In this document: one piece after another, positions 24,750-32,904 of the stretch
Layout: each line of letters begins with the position of its first letter
How positions within the stretch are numbered: position 1 is the first letter of the stretch
DNA from: CAWCPR01 sp963797475
Lineage (GTDB): Bacteria; Chloroflexota; Anaerolineae; Anaerolineales; UBA4823
Length of the DNA: 64,000 nt
Assembly: GCA_963797475.1 (NCBI GenBank)
Contig: CAWCPR010000001.1
Coordinates: 2,790,001 to 2,854,000, forward strand
Direction: 5' to 3'
Program-made: the position numbers and the translations under genes
Notes under the pieces: model-generated
Database searches by the model: none
Told to the model about the DNA's origin: nothing
Seen by the model: only the letters and a program-made list of their open reading frames with translations

Positions 24750-25233
24750 ATGACAAACTTAACCATTGATCCTGCCTCCGAAGCCGACCTTGCGCTCATC
24801 TTCTCCTTCATCAAGGAGTTTGCGGCCTTCGTGAAATCATCCCATGAGGTTCTTGCAACGGAAGAAATCCTTCGTGAGACGCTTTTCGGACCGAAACGGT
24901 ATGCCGAAGTCGTCATCGCAAGAACTCGATGATCTCCCGGTTGGCTTTGCCATCTTCTTTCACAATTTTTCGACATTCCTCGGAAGGCCCGGAATTTATC
25001 TGGAGGACCTGTTTGTTCTTCCTGAATTTCGCAGCCGGGGGATCGGCAAAGCGCTCTTGACCTATCTCGCCAAACTGGCGGTCGAGCGAGGCTGCGGCAA
25101 ATTCGAATGGGCCGTGCTGGATTGGAACGACTCGGCTATTGAATTCTACAAACGGCTCGGTGCGGTCCCGCTCGACAATTTAACGGTGTTCCGCCTTAGC
25201 GGAGAGTCGCTGAAGGCGCTGGCAAGTGTCTGA
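24750..25233 (+). pseudogene. GNAT N-acetyltransferase with a single-base frameshift
   Basis: The first frame encodes MTNLTIDPASEADLALIFSF and breaks at 24930. The second frame supplies the rest: ELDDLPVGFAIFFHNFSTF, GIYLEDLFVLPEFRSRGIGKALL (acetyl-CoA loop RSRGIG) and WNDSAIEFYKRLGA. Removing one A at 24920-24921 gives a continuous protein of about 160 residues resembling the diamine-acetyltransferase-like GNAT group. It is either a sequence error or a young pseudogene. Confidence 0.8.
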
Positions 25234-25274
25234 AGAATTCTCCCACGGCCTGGGCATGCGTTATTCAGCCCCAA

Positions 25275-26315
25275 TCAATACCCAAGTAAGTCTCGCAGCT
25301 CCTTCTCGGATTGTTTGCTCAAGGGGACCATCGTACCCGCCTCATCATCCATTTGCAGAGAGTAGCTGTTGCGTGTAAATTGGATCACTGCTTTGATATG
25401 CTGCAGGTTGACCAAGTAGGCGCGATGAGCCTTGAAAAAGCCTCGTCCGGCCAGGCGAGTTTCGAGTTCCTGGAGGTTCAAATTCGTGAAAGCTTCCTGT
25501 GCGGAAGTGCGCAAATAAGTTTTCCCATCCCGGCTGGTCGCATAAAGGATTTCACCCGGATCAAATAAGAAAACCCGGTCTTCTTTGCGCGCAGGCACCT
25601 TATAGGGGACGAAATGCTCAGGCGTAGAGCGGCCCTGTCCTGCCAGTAACTCGTAATCATTCGTGATGTGCCCCGATTCCAATTCCACCGCCCGGCTGCA
25701 GAATTTTCCGGCCCAGGAAAGATCCTCGTCGGTGAGCAAGACCGCGGTCCCCTGAGCGGCGGCCTGCCTGATCAAACGCTCGAAAAGCGCCTGAGTATCC
25801 AAATCGGTGCGCAGCGCGGGTTGGTCGAGCAGCCACAAGGTTGGCTTTCCGATGAGAAGCCGGGCAAATGCCAGGCGGCGCTGGTTGTTCGCAGATAAGT
25901 TGGAAGGGCGTTGATCCACCTGGTCGCTCAGCCCCACAGCGGTCAAAGCCTGCCTGACCTGGCTGGCCGGGACGCCTCTCAGGCGGCAGAAAAACTCCAG
26001 ATTCTTTACAGCAGTTTGGCGCTCGTACAAAAGGTCTTGATCGAAAAGAACGCCGATCCGGTCGCGCGATTCCGGAAAACGCTCTATATCTTTGCCATCC
26101 AGCAGGATGCTCCCACCACTCGGGATGAGATCGCCGCTCAAGATCCGGATCAGGAGCGTTTTGCCGCTTCCAGGCGGACCCAACACAACCACGGTTTCAC
26201 CGGCCATCACCTCCAGGCGGTCGATGGAGAGCACGAGGCGCTGTTCAATTATCTTCTCCAACTGCTTCACATGTAACACTGCCGCTTTTCCCCAACTCGC
26301 TCGCCAACCATTCAC
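25275..26315 (-). CDS. ABC-type ATPase domain fused to a LytTR DNA-binding domain
   Basis: 346 residues. Residues about 15-235 are an ABC nucleotide-binding domain with intact Walker A GPPGSGKT (46-53). Its other motifs are degenerate: signature LSANN (140-144), Walker B LLDQP with Gln165 replacing the catalytic Glu, and Asp196 in place of the switch His. Residues about 250-346 form a LytTR domain (VFLFDPGEILYATSRDGKTYL, GFFKAHRAYLVNLQHIK). I infer an ATP-binding, slowly or non-hydrolysing transcription regulator. It is divergent from the membrane-protein cluster at 26546-28928. A GTG at codon 16 is an alternative start. Confidence 0.88.
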   Translation of the reverse strand: MNGWRASWGKAAVLHVKQLEKIIEQRLVLSIDRLEVMAGETVVVLGPPGSGKTLLIRILSGDLIPSGGSILLDGKDIERFPESRDRIGVLFDQDLLYERQTAVKNLEFFCRLRGVPASQVRQALTAVGLSDQVDQRPSNLSANNQRRLAFARLLIGKPTLWLLDQPALRTDLDTQALFERLIRQAAAQGTAVLLTDEDLSWAGKFCSRAVELESGHITNDYELLAGQGRSTPEHFVPYKVPARKEDRVFLFDPGEILYATSRDGKTYLRTSAQEAFTNLNLQELETRLAGRGFFKAHRAYLVNLQHIKAVIQFTRNSYSLQMDDEAGTMVPLSKQSEKELRDLLGY

Positions 26316-26453
26316 TCACCATCCTGCTGCGATTTTAGCATAGACCGGGCTGCTTTCCGCAGATAAGCCGGGTTTTGGCCATCCGGCTCTGCTCCACTCA
26401 ACCCGGTTCTGACGCCTGTTGACCCCGTATTTACTCCGAATACTCGGAAATTG

Positions 26454-26482
26454 TTGAAACCGGTTTTCCTTCCTGTTATGCT
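26454..26482 (+). promoter_or_regulatory. Promoter of the CPBP/ABC-2 cluster
   Basis: TTGAAA (26454-26459), 17 bases, TATGCT (26477-26482). Upstream in the same divergent gap are the repeated motif ACCCGGTT/AACCGGTT (26401-26408, 26458-26465) and CCGA-N4-TCGG (26436-26447), candidate sites for the LytTR protein. Confidence 0.5.
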
Positions 26483-26545
26483 GGGATCATTGTCGTAGAC
26501 GATTTTTATTCCCTGAAAGGTGAGGCAATACAGGCAAGTAACCCG

Positions 26546-26755
26546 ATGAAATTCAAACAAATAGCAAGATTATCGATATGGATCCTGAGCATCCTGGTGC
26601 TGTCAGCCGGTTTTTTCTTCCTGATCCGCGGAGACACAAGCGGGCTGACGGTCATCTTGATCAGCCAGGCTATCTTTTTCAGCAGTAGCTGGTGGTCTGA
26701 AAACCGCCGCTGCAAAAAACTACGTATTACCGGAGACAGGAGGAAAGAATCATGA
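26546..26755 (+). CDS. Small two-helix membrane protein
   Basis: A 69-residue protein with two hydrophobic helices (IWILSILVLSAGFFFLI and LTVILISQAIFFSSSWW) and a basic C-terminus. I do not recognise the family. Its stop overlaps the start of the CPBP gene (ATGA), and it is the first gene after the divergent promoter, so it probably works with the CPBP protein and permease. Confidence 0.7.
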   Translation: MKFKQIARLSIWILSILVLSAGFFFLIRGDTSGLTVILISQAIFFSSSWWSENRRCKKLRITGDRRKES

Positions 26756-27741
26756 TCGCAAACCCGTCTGGAAAACTTGATTTGAAGGGCATCGCCTGGT
26801 TCCTGGGCATCACCTATAGCCTGGTCATGCTCCTGGCCTTACCGATGTGGTTGGATGGAAATGGGCTCAACTCGCCCTGGTCGAGCCTGATCCTGCTCAT
26901 GAACTTTACCCCTGCCATCGCAACGGTCATCGTCGCCCGCTGGATCAGTCCACTGCCCCATTTTCGCCAGGCGACCGGCCTCAGGTTGGGGGTTAAAAGC
27001 AGCCGCTGGGGCTGGTATTATCTCTTCGGCTGGTTGGGTTTTATCGCTTTTGCCATTGCTGCGCCCTTTGTTGCTGCCCTCTTTGGCCGTTATCCGTTGG
27101 ACCTGGTCCATTTCTCCGCCTTTCGCGCCATGTTGGCCCTCCAGCCGGCGGGCGAACAGCTTCTGGGGCTTGGCTCGATCCAGTGGGTGGTGCTGGTTGG
27201 GTTCTTAATCACCCTGGTCTATGCGTTGGTGATCTCGCCGCTAAATTTTGGCGAGGAGCTTGGCTGGCGCGGATATTTACTGCCGCAACTCCTGCCCCTG
27301 GGTCAATGGAGGGCCTTAATCCTCAGCGGGATTTTCTGGGGGCTTTTCCATGCGCCGATTGTCCTGTTGGGATACAATTACCCTCAGCATCCGGTTGCCG
27401 GAGTTTTCCTGATGACAATCGTGTGCGTGATTTTTGGGGTGCTCCTGGGATGGACCCGGCTGGCGAGCGGAAGCCTTTGGCCGGCAGTGCTGGGACACGC
27501 CGGGATCGATGCCAGCGCCGGCGCTATCCTGGTCTTCGGCCAGGCCGGGGCTGCCCTGGACTCGGCTGTGGTCGGTTTGACCGGATGGACGGGCTGGATT
27601 CTTCCGCTGGTTGTCATCTTCGTCCTGGTCATTACGCATCGCCTGCCGGTCGCTCCGATCCCGGAAAACTCACCAACAGCGCCGGCTAATCAACCTCTCT
27701 CGCCCGCTATGAAACCAGAAGACCAGCGAATCCCATCCTGA
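26752..27741 (+). CDS. CPBP-family intramembrane metalloprotease
   Basis: A 329-residue polytopic protein with eight or so helices. The Rce1/CPBP catalytic motifs are present: EELGWRGYLLP (EExxxR), FWGLFHAPIVLLGYN (FxxxH), and HAGIDAS for the last conserved His. Bacterial members are linked to bacteriocin immunity or processing of membrane substrates. The gene overlaps the small membrane protein and lies before an ABC-2 permease, a common bacteriocin-locus arrangement, though no toxin peptide was recognised here. Confidence 0.9.
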   Translation: MIANPSGKLDLKGIAWFLGITYSLVMLLALPMWLDGNGLNSPWSSLILLMNFTPAIATVIVARWISPLPHFRQATGLRLGVKSSRWGWYYLFGWLGFIAFAIAAPFVAALFGRYPLDLVHFSAFRAMLALQPAGEQLLGLGSIQWVVLVGFLITLVYALVISPLNFGEELGWRGYLLPQLLPLGQWRALILSGIFWGLFHAPIVLLGYNYPQHPVAGVFLMTIVCVIFGVLLGWTRLASGSLWPAVLGHAGIDASAGAILVFGQAGAALDSAVVGLTGWTGWILPLVVIFVLVITHRLPVAPIPENSPTAPANQPLSPAMKPEDQRIPS

Positions 27742-27772
27742 TGCAACTGAATGATCCCTGTGAACTCATCGG

Positions 27773-27805
27773 AGCCGCTTGCTGGCGAAACGCTTGCAAG
27801 CGGCT
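27773..27805 (+). promoter_or_regulatory. Hairpin upstream of the ABC-2 permease gene
   Basis: AGCCGCTTGC (27773-27782) and GCAAGCGGCT (27796-27805) pair perfectly around 13 bases. The stem ends 16 bases before the ATG at 27822, just ahead of the AAGGAAA ribosome site, and has no T tract. Confidence 0.5.
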
Positions 27806-27821
27806 TCAAGGAAAATAGCTG

Positions 27822-28928
27822 ATGCACCCGAGAATGATCCTGGCCATTGCGCGTAAGGATGCTCGTGAAATCATCCTGAACACCACCACCCTGGTTGCCC
27901 TGATAACCCCTTTAATCTTGGCGGTTGTATTTGTGGTACTGACCAACGTCAGTTTGAGTGGAGAGGTCGCTATCCTGGTTTATAACCCGGATCATTCCGA
28001 AGTCGAGCAGATCCTCACCGGCACGTTCGAAAACCCTACGATTACCTATGTGCAATCTCCCGCGGCAGTCAGCGATGCCTTCGCTGAAGGTGATCGTCAA
28101 AAAGATATCCCCTATGCCATGGGGCTGATTGTTCCAGGCGGGTTGGAAAGCGCCATAAAGAGCGGCGACCAGCCTCAAATCAGCTTATTCGTCAATGGTG
28201 AGCTGGTTCGCGAGTCGCAAGCCCGGCTGATGGAGGCCGCCATCGAAGGGTACGTGCGGAAGGTTGGCGACCCGCTGCTGCAGACCGGTATTCGCCTGGT
28301 CTCCGTTCACCCTTCTCCAGGGACCCATCCGTTGGAAGATATCAAGAAATTTCTGGCAATGGCAAACCTGGTGGGCAGCCTCTTCGTCGGGGCTGCTTTT
28401 GTTCCCAGCCTGATTGTGGAGGAAAAAGAGAAGCAGACCATCCGCCTGCTGGGGATTTCACGAGCGTCCTGGCTGGATGTGATCGGAGGAAAGGTTCTCG
28501 TAGGGCTGGGATATCAAATCTTTATCGCCGTGGCAATCCTGTTGATCCAGAGCGGTTTTTCCGGCCAAGCGTCCCTTGTGCTGCTTTTCACCTTGTTGGC
28601 GTCCATCTTCGCAATCTCGGTTGGATTGCTGGCGAGCAGCGTTCTAAAAACCGGCGGCGCGGTGGGAGCGTTTGTGGGTCTGATCAGCCTGGTCTTTCTC
28701 TTTCCGGCCTTCTTTGTCGGCGCATTTACCCCGCCAATCTCCAACCCTGTCCTGCGCCTGGTGGAAATTTTGCCCACGTACTTCGTGGCAGAAGGCATAT
28801 ATAATGCAATGATCGACCGGATCCTGCCCGCTCGATCCCTGATCGACGTGGCTGTAGTTGCCGGCTACAGCGCGGTATTCCTGGTTATTGGGATTTGGCG
28901 GTTGCGCTCGGCTTTGCTAAGCTCGTGA
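27822..28928 (+). CDS. ABC-2 type permease (NatB-like)
   Basis: 368 residues: an N-terminal helix (LVALITPLILAVVFVVLTNV), a large extracytoplasmic domain (about 45-180), then five helices with the family landmarks VEEKEKQTIRLLGISRASW and SSVLKTGGAVGAFVGL. This is the NatB/YhaP layout of sodium- or peptide-exporting ABC permeases. No intact ATPase lies beside it; the only nearby one is the degenerate LytTR fusion encoded divergently, so its energising partner is uncertain. Confidence 0.88.
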   Translation: MHPRMILAIARKDAREIILNTTTLVALITPLILAVVFVVLTNVSLSGEVAILVYNPDHSEVEQILTGTFENPTITYVQSPAAVSDAFAEGDRQKDIPYAMGLIVPGGLESAIKSGDQPQISLFVNGELVRESQARLMEAAIEGYVRKVGDPLLQTGIRLVSVHPSPGTHPLEDIKKFLAMANLVGSLFVGAAFVPSLIVEEKEKQTIRLLGISRASWLDVIGGKVLVGLGYQIFIAVAILLIQSGFSGQASLVLLFTLLASIFAISVGLLASSVLKTGGAVGAFVGLISLVFLFPAFFVGAFTPPISNPVLRLVEILPTYFVAEGIYNAMIDRILPARSLIDVAVVAGYSAVFLVIGIWRLRSALLSS

Positions 28929-28969
28929 AAACATCCCATATCCAGGGCGGATTCATTGGAAGCCCTGGC

Positions 28970-29170
28970 GGGCGAGCGGTAAGCCTCAAAATCGCCAATT
29001 TTGATGGGTTGGTACGTCAAAGGCCGTCTGATAGTAATCGCCATGCTGGTCGCCGATTGGTCTTCGTCCGGCGCCATAACCAACACGTCGCCGAAACGCG
29101 AAGCCGCCTCTGCGAGCGTGGCTAAGCCCGGGCTGTAAAACCCGTCGTCGTTCGTTACGAGAATTTTCAA
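28970..29170 (-). pseudogene. SurE N-terminal remnant
   Basis: The start MKILVTNDDGFYSPGLATLA and APDEDQSATSMAITIRRPLTYQP are unmistakable SurE 5'/3'-nucleotidase sequence, including the metal-binding Asp8-Asp9. Similarity stops near residue 66; the frame then runs into the antisense of the permease gene and ends at 28865. Intact SurE is about 250 residues, so roughly three quarters is gone. Confidence 0.75.
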
Positions 29171-29228
29171 CAGGCGCTCCTAGAGAATATCAATTCGAAA
29201 GCATTTAAACAATATTCCTTCAGCCAGG

Positions 29229-29621
29229 CTAGTGAAGGCTTGAATTTTGACTTCCATCCCAATCTGAAAAGATCACTCCCAGAAGGTCATCGTCAAACAC
29301 ACCTGGCTTGCCCGGATTGGAGGGTTTCATCCTGTCCAGGGACCATCCTTCTTGCTTGATTAGATACTCAACTTCTTCATGATCAGAAATGGTCAGGATA
29401 TGTTTCTGATCACGCGCCGGCTGCTTCAGAATGAAATGAAAAACCCAATTTCCAGCCTCGTTCCAGCGTGGACGGAAATATACAGGTTCTTCGACCTCCC
29501 AACCCTGGTCCAGGGCGGCAAGCAGCAACCGGAAACGCGGATCTACCGAGCCGGTGGGACGCGCCGGCTGCTGGAGCAGGTCCCAAGGATTAATATCGAT
29601 CAGGGTCCCGTTTTGTTTCAT
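29229..29621 (-). CDS. Conserved hypothetical protein
   Basis: A soluble protein of about 130 residues with no signal peptide or membrane helix. It is acidic at the C-terminus (GVFDDDLLGVIFSDWDG) and rich in aromatics in the middle (YFRPRWNEAGNWVFHFIL). I do not recognise the family. The ATG at 29621 follows a good GGAGG ribosome site. It stands alone between the SurE remnant and the GPP34 gene. Confidence 0.65.
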   Translation of the reverse strand: MKQNGTLIDINPWDLLQQPARPTGSVDPRFRLLLAALDQGWEVEEPVYFRPRWNEAGNWVFHFILKQPARDQKHILTISDHEEVEYLIKQEGWSLDRMKPSNPGKPGVFDDDLLGVIFSDWDGSQNSSLH

Positions 29622-29858
29622 GGAAACCTCCAAAACATCCTATCAGATAATGAGAAGTCCTGAGGACCCACCTTGCGGTGGGGAATCTTAAATCCACCCT
29701 TCTATCATATGCCTATATGTTTAACAACCTGGCAACGCCAGGTAAAGAAGAGGATAATTCTAAATTAACAACAGGTAAACGGGCTCAAGCTGCGCGGGAG
29801 GGCCTTTAGAGCAAGCCGGGTCCGAGCTGCTCATCGGATGCCCGTCCGGCATATTCTG

Positions 29859-30515
29859 TCAATCGTTGTCGTCGTCCAGGCTTGAAATGATGGCTCGCTC
29901 GATCTCTTCGATCGTCTGCAGAACCGGATTCTCCAGCGCCGCCCGGACCACCTTCTCGTGAATGCGCTCTTTTGCTGCCGGCAGCTCGTCTTGGGTGAAG
30001 ATCAGGTTGAGCAGGTTGCTTGCGCTGCTCACATTCAGCAGCGCCAGGCTGCGTTCGTCGCTTTGATCCGTCGCGAGGATCGCGGCCCGCAGCGGGTTTT
30101 TCATTTCAAACCTGGAAGCAACCGGCGGCTGCCCATTTTCCGAAGCAGCCGGCTTCAAGAAGTAGTGTTTGTCTTCCTGGTTGAGCTCACCCTTGGCGAC
30201 CATCCGCTCGCCAATGCGCTCGCGCAGCTTTTTCGGTTTGGCGCTGAACTGGCTCACCCAGTAGCTCAGCTTGCGCGGTTTCTCTGAAGCCTGGATCTCT
30301 TGCATGGCCTCGTCGAGGATCATATCCCCGGTCGGGGTAGTATCCATCAATTCCAGGCGGTGTTTCTCGTTGCTGCAGGCTTTCCCCAGCAAAGCCAGCT
30401 CTGCCAGGATGCCGCCGGAGAGGCCGTAAGCCAGGGTTTTCTTGGCAAAGGGAAAGACATTCCCCTTTTCATCGTCCAGGGCGAGTAAGAAGATCTCTTC
30501 ATAGATCGATAACAT
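29859..30515 (-). CDS. GPP34 (GOLPH3/Vps74-like) family protein
   Basis: About 218 residues, mostly helical, matching the GPP34 family: MLSIYEEIFLLALDDEKGNV, GLSGGILAELALLGK, then the winged region KKLRERIGERMVAKGEL and LRAAILATDQSDERSLALLNVS. Eukaryotic GOLPH3 binds phosphatidylinositol 4-phosphate on Golgi membranes; bacterial members occur in scattered phyla and have no established role. The start is chosen at MLSIYEEI, where the family begins. It appears to be a single gene. Confidence 0.82.
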   Translation of the reverse strand: MLSIYEEIFLLALDDEKGNVFPFAKKTLAYGLSGGILAELALLGKACSNEKHRLELMDTTPTGDMILDEAMQEIQASEKPRKLSYWVSQFSAKPKKLRERIGERMVAKGELNQEDKHYFLKPAASENGQPPVASRFEMKNPLRAAILATDQSDERSLALLNVSSASNLLNLIFTQDELPAAKERIHEKVVRAALENPVLQTIEEIERAIISSLDDDND

Positions 30516-30705
30516 GTGCAATCTCCCTCTTGAATAGGACCAGGCGCACACGGCACGCCCAGCCGAAGGATTAGGAGCGTTTCATCAAAACGGGGAAATC
30601 TCTTTTCGACGAAACGAGCCTGGTGTTGAAATTATCCGAATTATAAGCGATTCTGGCGAGATAAAGGAAGCGATGGTCGGGTTCTTTGGGAACGACACCC
30701 CTGTT

Positions 30706-30990
30706 TTATTCACTCCTGCGCATAATCCCAAAAAAGAATAAATGCAGTAGTTGCTCATACGTTTCTGGATCGTTGAGGACTGCTTCTAAGTCAACCAATT
30801 TGGCCTTAAATCCGGCCTGAAATATTTCCGAATAGATGTTGAGCAGCTCAAAGGACAGGCTTTCCTCGATATAGCCTTCCCTTTTACCTTCCTCGTAGAC
30901 CCTGAACATAATGTTTCGAATTCGATCTTTGAGGCTTCCCTGCCCTCCCCCTGCGGTTTGCCCGTCCTTATCCAACAGATCGAAAAGCGC
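30706..30990 (-). pseudogene. TetR-family regulator remnant (C-terminal part)
   Basis: The readable part SLKDRIRNIMFRVYEEGKRE, FELLNIYSEIFQAGFKAKLV and QLLHLFFFGIMRR is the ligand-domain end of a TetR protein. The helix-turn-helix and first half of the regulatory domain are missing. It meets the truncated methyltransferase head to head at about 30960-31010. Confidence 0.55.
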
Positions 30991-31338
30991 CTGGCCGTCC
31001 GGCGGACCCTGGCATTTGTTGGAAAATCGGCGCCCGGGAGCAGACTTGTGTTTACCTACGTCTTGAAAAGCATCATCGAGCGGCGTTCGGATATTCCGGG
31101 TGCGGATAAACTCATGGACACCGTGGCGAATGAATCACCCTGGCTTTTTGGCCTGGAACCATCCGGCATCCCGGTTTACCTGCAACCATTTCATCTTTCT
31201 CTGATCGCAGATGTTGGGAATGCAGCGTATCAAGAAAGATATCTCAAGCCCCTGGGACGCAAACTGGTTGTCTCCGAAGGAGAGCGAATTGCTCTTGCGT
31301 CCGTTGGTGGGCCACTTCCGGTCGAACCGTCGCCATAG
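30958..31338 (+). pseudogene. SAM-dependent methyltransferase remnant (C-terminal half)
   Basis: LVFTYVLKSIIERRSDIPG, LFGLEPSGIPVYLQPFHL, LIADVGNAAYQERYL and VVSEGERIALA match the end of the class I methyltransferases related to leucine carboxyl methyltransferase (TIGR00027-like). The SAM-binding N-terminal half, about 160 residues, is missing. A TTG at 30958 could start 126 residues, but without the cofactor site. Confidence 0.7.
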
Positions 31339-31511
31339 CCCTGCTGCAAACAAATCGCCAGCGGGTTGTCTGGATGGATTTCATGTAATTTGTCATATAC
31401 AGCCGGGTTACATAACTCACTTGATTTTCGCAATGCGATTCACTAATATTAACCTGATTTTCTGACGTCCCCGCGTCCTTTGTGCAGGTGTTGCATTACA
31501 GAAGGGAAACA

Positions 31512-31542
31512 CTCTCCCGCACCTAGATGAGAGCGTTTTTTT
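31512..31542 (+). terminator. Weak terminator-like hairpin with T tract
   Basis: CTCTC (31512-31516) and GAGAG (31529-31533) flank a 12-base loop, followed by CG and seven Ts (31536-31542). It could end transcripts from the left before the CoA-binding gene. The rest of 31339-31594 shows nothing recognisable. Confidence 0.45.
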
Positions 31543-31594
31543 AATTGATAGAAGGATGCGCGGCGCGTATCAAGGATATATGAAAGGAGCTCCC

Positions 31595-32086
31595 ATGTCC
31601 AAGATTGATCCCCTCGTGAAAGGCTTTTTCGCTCAGAAGAAGATCGCCGTCGTCGGCGTTTCAGACAAACGCGAGACGGGCTGTAACCTGGCTTATCGCA
31701 AATTTAAGGAGGCCGGATACACTGTCAGCGCGGTCAACCCGCGGTTGTCGACTTTCGAAGGCGACCCGTGCTATCCGGACCTGAAATCGATCCCTGAGAA
31801 GCCGGATGCGGTTTTTATTCTCACCAACCCCAAAATCACAGAACAAGTTGTCCAGCAGTGTGTTGATGTGGGCGTCCAATACGTTTGGATGCACTGCTTG
31901 ATGGGCACAAAGCCTGGCCTGGCATCCGGGATGACCAGCGTCTCGCAAGATGCGGTGCGTATGTGCCGGGAGAATGGGATAACCGTGATCCCTGGCACCT
32001 GTCCGAACCAATTCCTGAAGCCGGATTTCGGTCACACGATGATGCGGGTGATGTTCCGCACGCTTGGTTTTCATAGCGTCAACTAA
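31595..32086 (+). CDS. CoA-binding domain protein
   Basis: A single-domain Rossmann protein of 163 residues: KIAVVGVSDKRETGCNLAYR, VNPRLSTFEGDPCYPDL, PDAVFILTNP and VWMHCLMGTKPG, the pattern of the CoA_binding_2 family. Members bind CoA or related nucleotides and may act in metabolic sensing or CoA protection. The ATG at 31595 is supported by AAAGGAG seven bases upstream. It precedes the flavodoxin gene by 101 bases. Confidence 0.87.
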   Translation: MSKIDPLVKGFFAQKKIAVVGVSDKRETGCNLAYRKFKEAGYTVSAVNPRLSTFEGDPCYPDLKSIPEKPDAVFILTNPKITEQVVQQCVDVGVQYVWMHCLMGTKPGLASGMTSVSQDAVRMCRENGITVIPGTCPNQFLKPDFGHTMMRVMFRTLGFHSVN

Positions 32087-32115
32087 ATGAGACCATAAAA
32101 TTTCTCCGGAACCTC

Positions 32116-32180
32116 AAGGGCACGCCGCGCCTGAGATCAAAAAATTTGAAAATGCCTCGTCGTGCCCTTTCCTCAGGAGG
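32116..32180 (+). promoter_or_regulatory. Structured leader upstream of the flavodoxin gene
   Basis: AAGGGCACG (32116-32124) pairs with CGTGCCCTT (32161-32169), and CCTGAG (32130-32135) can pair with CTCAGG (32172-32177), which overlaps the ribosome site CAGGAGG. The two pairings interleave, so they are alternatives or a non-canonical pseudoknot. Confidence 0.45.
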
Positions 32181-32187
32181 ACTTGCG

Positions 32188-32805
32188 ATGAAAAAAATTC
32201 TGGTTGCCTATGCTACGATGGCCGGTTCGACCGCTGAGGTCGCCCAGGCAGTGGGTGAGGAGATCGCCAACAGCGGTGTGCAGGTGGAAGTCCTGCCCAT
32301 CAGCCAGGTCAAGAACCTGGAGGCGTATGACGGTGTGGTGGTCGGAGGGCCCATGATCATGGGCTGGCACCGGGCTGCCTCGGGATTCCTCAAGAAACAC
32401 CGGGATGCCTTCCAGCGTATCCCGCTGGCGGTATTTGTCCTGGCGATGAGTTTGACGCAGACCGGCGAAACGAACGTGGGCGGCATGCCGGTCACTGTGG
32501 ACGAAAAACTGCCCAAGCCGCCTGAAAAAGAAGGCAGCCTGAACTTCAGGGAACGCTATGCCCGGCTTTCACATTATCTTCAACCGGTTCTTCAGGCTAC
32601 CCGTCCGGCCAAACCAGCGAGCATCGGGGTTTTCGGCGGCCGGCTGGAATACGGCCGCTTGAAGTGGTGGGCTGTGTTGTTCGCCATGTTGGTCATCCGC
32701 GCCCCAGCCGGAGAGCGGCGAAATTGGCCGGCAATCCGCTCATGGGCGGCTGGCATCCCGGCAGCGTTCCAGCTCGAAGCGCAGAAAACCGATACGTTTT
32801 CATGA
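32188..32805 (+). CDS. Flavodoxin-domain protein
   Basis: About 205 residues with the FMN phosphate loop TMAGSTAEVAQAVGE after the first strand (KKILVAYA), then VVVGGPMIMGWHRAASGFLKKH and the later FMN loop GVFGGRLEYGRLKWW. It resembles the menaquinone-dependent protoporphyrinogen-oxidase-like (HemG/flavodoxin_5) group. No membrane anchor is obvious apart from a short hydrophobic stretch AVLFAMLVI near 170. The ATG at 32188 has a GGAGG site; the upstream in-frame ATG lacks one. Confidence 0.87.
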   Translation: MKKILVAYATMAGSTAEVAQAVGEEIANSGVQVEVLPISQVKNLEAYDGVVVGGPMIMGWHRAASGFLKKHRDAFQRIPLAVFVLAMSLTQTGETNVGGMPVTVDEKLPKPPEKEGSLNFRERYARLSHYLQPVLQATRPAKPASIGVFGGRLEYGRLKWWAVLFAMLVIRAPAGERRNWPAIRSWAAGIPAAFQLEAQKTDTFS

Positions 32806-32904
32806 TCTTTAATCGCTGAGAAAAGTATGGAAACTTCCAAAAAAGCCGCATTGCCAGCTTCGGAGGGCCGAAGCCAGGACTCTTGACCCTTTAGTTGCCG
32901 AGTT

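Noticed and set aside
23825..24976. A 383-codon minus-strand frame opposite the MBL-fold gene
   Set aside because: No recognisable motif, and the plus strand carries the MBL protein with ribosome site and metal motifs.
29667..29682. CCCACC-TTGC-GGTGGG hairpin between the hypothetical gene and GPP34
   Set aside because: Short stem with no T tract on either strand and no relation to a start codon; could be chance in GC-rich sequence.
29732..29746. CCTGGC-AAC-GCCAGG hairpin
   Set aside because: Perfect but only six pairs and no T tract; not counted as a terminator.
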